Source: Actinomycetes bacterium
GTDB lineage: Bacteria > Actinomycetota > Actinomycetes > Actinomycetales > Microbacteriaceae
DNA length: 15,117 nt
Direction of reading: 5' to 3'
Assembly (NCBI GenBank): GCA_023428065.1
Contig: JAEYZI010000071.1
Coordinates: forward strand, 1-15,117
The translations under genes and the position numbers were made by a program. Of this stretch, positions 13,773 to 15,117 are shown piece by piece (positions within the stretch are counted from its first letter, which is position 1; the number at the start of each line of letters is the position of its first letter). The notes beneath the pieces are model-generated. The model worked only from the letters and a program-made list of their open reading frames with translations. It was not told the DNA's origin and ran no database searches.

Positions 13773-15117
13773 GTGACCATCACCGTCGTGAAGCGCAACG
13801 GAGAGCGCGAGCCGTACGACGCCAACAAGATCAACCTCGCGATCGAGCACGCGAGCCAGGGTCTCGACGAGAACATCACCTGGGTCACGCAGATCGCGTC
13901 CGAGCTCGAGCTCACGCTGTTCGACGGCATCACGACCCAGCAGCTCGACGAGGCCGTCATCCAGGTCGCCCTCCAGAACGTCAAGGACGACCCGCAGTTC
14001 GACACCGTCGCGGCGCGCCTGCTCCTCAAGACGATCTACAAGCGCGTGCTCGGCGACTACCAGACGGCCGAGGAGCTCAAGGAGCTGCACCGCACCCACT
14101 TCCGCGCCGCGATCGAGCGCGGCGTCTCCGAGCTGCTGCTCGACTCCCGCTTCCCCGACCTGTTCGACCTCGACCGCCTCGCCGAGGCGCTCGAGCCGAG
14201 CCGCGACGGCCTCCTCAAGTACATCGGCGTCGTGACCCTCAACAACCGCTACGGCATCAAGGCCCGCAACGGCGAGCCGCTCGAGGTGCCCCAGTTCTTC
14301 TGGATGCGCATCGCGATGGGTCTCTCGCTCAACGAGGCCGACCCGACGAGCCACGCGATCGCGTTCTACGACAAGATGTCGAAGCTCGAGTACCTCGCCG
14401 CGGGCTCGACCCTCGTCAATGCGGGGACCTCCTACCCGCAGCTTTCCAACTGCTTCGTCATGGAGATGCAGGACGACATCGAGCACATCGCGAAGTCCGT
14501 GCGCGACGTCATGTGGCTCACGAAGGGCACGGGCGGCATCGGCCTCTCGGTCACGAAGCTGCGCGCCCAGGGCTCGCCCATCCGCTCCAACAACACGACC
14601 TCGACGGGCCCCATCCCGTTCATGCACACGATCGACTCGGTGCTGCGCGCGGTGAGCCGCGGCGGCAAGAAGTTCGGCGCCCTCTGCTTCTACATGGAGA
14701 ACTGGCACCTCGACTTCCCCGAGTTCCTCGACCTGCGCCAGAACTCGGGCGACCCCTACCGCCGCACCCGCACCGCGAACACGGCCGTCTGGATCTCCGA
14801 CGAGTTCATGAAGCGCGTGCAGAACGACGACGACTGGTACCTCTTCGACCCGCTCGAGGTCGCCGACCTCAACGAGCTCTACGGCCAGGCGTTCTCCGAG
14901 CGCTACGCGGAGTACGTCGCGATGGCCGAGGCCGGCGAGCTGCGGATGTTCAAGAAGATCTCCGCGCGCTCGCAGTTCAAGGACATCCTCATGTCGCTCC
15001 AGACCACGAGCCACCCGTGGCTCACCTGGAAGGACACGATCAACAACCGCGCCCTCAACAACAACACGGGCACGATCCACCTCTCGAACCTCTGCACCGA
15101 GATCTGCCTCCCGCAGG
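13773..15117 (+). CDS. nrdA: Class I ribonucleoside-diphosphate reductase, alpha subunit, N-terminal part (3' end outside window)
   Basis: The frame opens at GTG 13773, after the purine-rich GGGGAGGAAAGGG, and runs off the window after 448 residues. The enzyme reduces ribonucleoside diphosphates to deoxyribonucleotides. Residues 1-90 are an ATP-cone (VKRNGEREPYDANKINLAIEHA), the allosteric activity site, which favours NrdA over the usually cone-less NrdE. The barrel starts with AGSTLVNAGTSYPQLSNCFV, where Cys227 is one of the redox cysteines, followed by TKGTGGIGLSV and RSNNTTSTGP. Residues 438-443 (SNLCTE) give the catalytic Asn439-Cys441-Glu443 set. GGKKFGALCFYMENWHLDFPEFLDL matches the family's KRKGA-x-x-x-YLEPWH block. 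The second half, with the C-terminal cysteines, is missing, and nrdB is presumably downstream. NrdR and DnaA-like sites upstream fit this identity. Confidence 0.95.
   Translation, partial: MTITVVKRNGEREPYDANKINLAIEHASQGLDENITWVTQIASELELTLFDGITTQQLDEAVIQVALQNVKDDPQFDTVAARLLLKTIYKRVLGDYQTAEELKELHRTHFRAAIERGVSELLLDSRFPDLFDLDRLAEALEPSRDGLLKYIGVVTLNNRYGIKARNGEPLEVPQFFWMRIAMGLSLNEADPTSHAIAFYDKMSKLEYLAAGSTLVNAGTSYPQLSNCFVMEMQDDIEHIAKSVRDVMWLTKGTGGIGLSVTKLRAQGSPIRSNNTTSTGPIPFMHTIDSVLRAVSRGGKKFGALCFYMENWHLDFPEFLDLRQNSGDPYRRTRTANTAVWISDEFMKRVQNDDDWYLFDPLEVADLNELYGQAFSERYAEYVAMAEAGELRMFKKISARSQFKDILMSLQTTSHPWLTWKDTINNRALNNNTGTIHLSNLCTEICLPQ

Noticed and set aside
13584..15080. 498-codon minus-strand frame opposite the ribonucleotide reductase gene
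   Set aside because: It is antisense to a highly conserved enzyme and rich in Val/Glu/Arg without domain structure. Its 3' part crosses the NrdR-controlled promoter.

Overview
The window is GC-rich throughout. Its codon use, lipobox and sorting-signal styles, and the actinobacterial DnaA-box and NrdR-box patterns all fit a high-GC Gram-positive actinobacterium, and a member of the Microbacteriaceae would be a reasonable guess. No rRNA, tRNA, CRISPR array, insertion sequence or integrase is visible. Coding density is high and the gene starts are well marked.

Layout. (1) 1-270 is the 3' end of a LuxR-family regulator, probably of the large LAL type. (2) 271-460 is a control region with five CCGTA half-sites at 11, 11, 21 and 21 bp intervals. 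It leads into a plus-strand unit of three genes: a secreted, sortase-anchored protein with three Ig/cadherin-like repeats (461-1789) and two small cytoplasmic proteins of unknown function (1886-2287, 2289-2672). The unit is closed by a strong intrinsic terminator (2697-2741). (3) 8008 down to 2767 is a tightly coupled minus-strand operon: nucleotide-sugar 6-dehydrogenase, extended-SDR nucleotide-sugar epimerase/decarboxylase, secreted NodB polysaccharide deacetylase with a collagen-like Pro-Thr-Gly linker and a carbohydrate-binding-like domain, and a lipoprotein with a double-psi-barrel-like core. (4) Divergent from it, on the plus strand, is a membrane GT2 polysaccharide synthase (8271-9536). 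(5) 9537-12137 on the minus strand is an 866-residue LAL regulator (P-loop ATPase plus LuxR HTH) that meets the synthase tail to tail. (6) 12284-13492 on the minus strand is an MFS transporter. (7) 13773 to the window end is the N-terminal half of a class I ribonucleotide reductase large subunit, behind a promoter with paired NrdR boxes and a cluster of DnaA-box-like sequences.

How the genes fit together. The dehydrogenase and SDR would make an acidic or rearranged UDP-sugar. The GT2 protein has the architecture of synthases that polymerise and export in one step (PgaC/IcaA type). The deacetylase would trim N-acetyl groups outside the cell, and the lipoprotein would act at the wall. This looks like a compact synthase-dependent exopolysaccharide locus without Wzx/Wzy.

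Most striking observation. The 262-bp divergent region between the dehydrogenase and the synthase holds four direct repeats spaced 22, 20 and 21 bp. Their core (GCGGATTCCCG type) closely resembles the 21-bp repeats (GCGGATCCCCGTA, GCGGAATCCCGTA) ahead of the sortase-anchored protein. I infer that one LAL/MalT-like activator co-controls the polysaccharide locus and the surface-protein unit by binding phased direct repeats. This is a hypothesis read from the sequence, not a demonstrated system.
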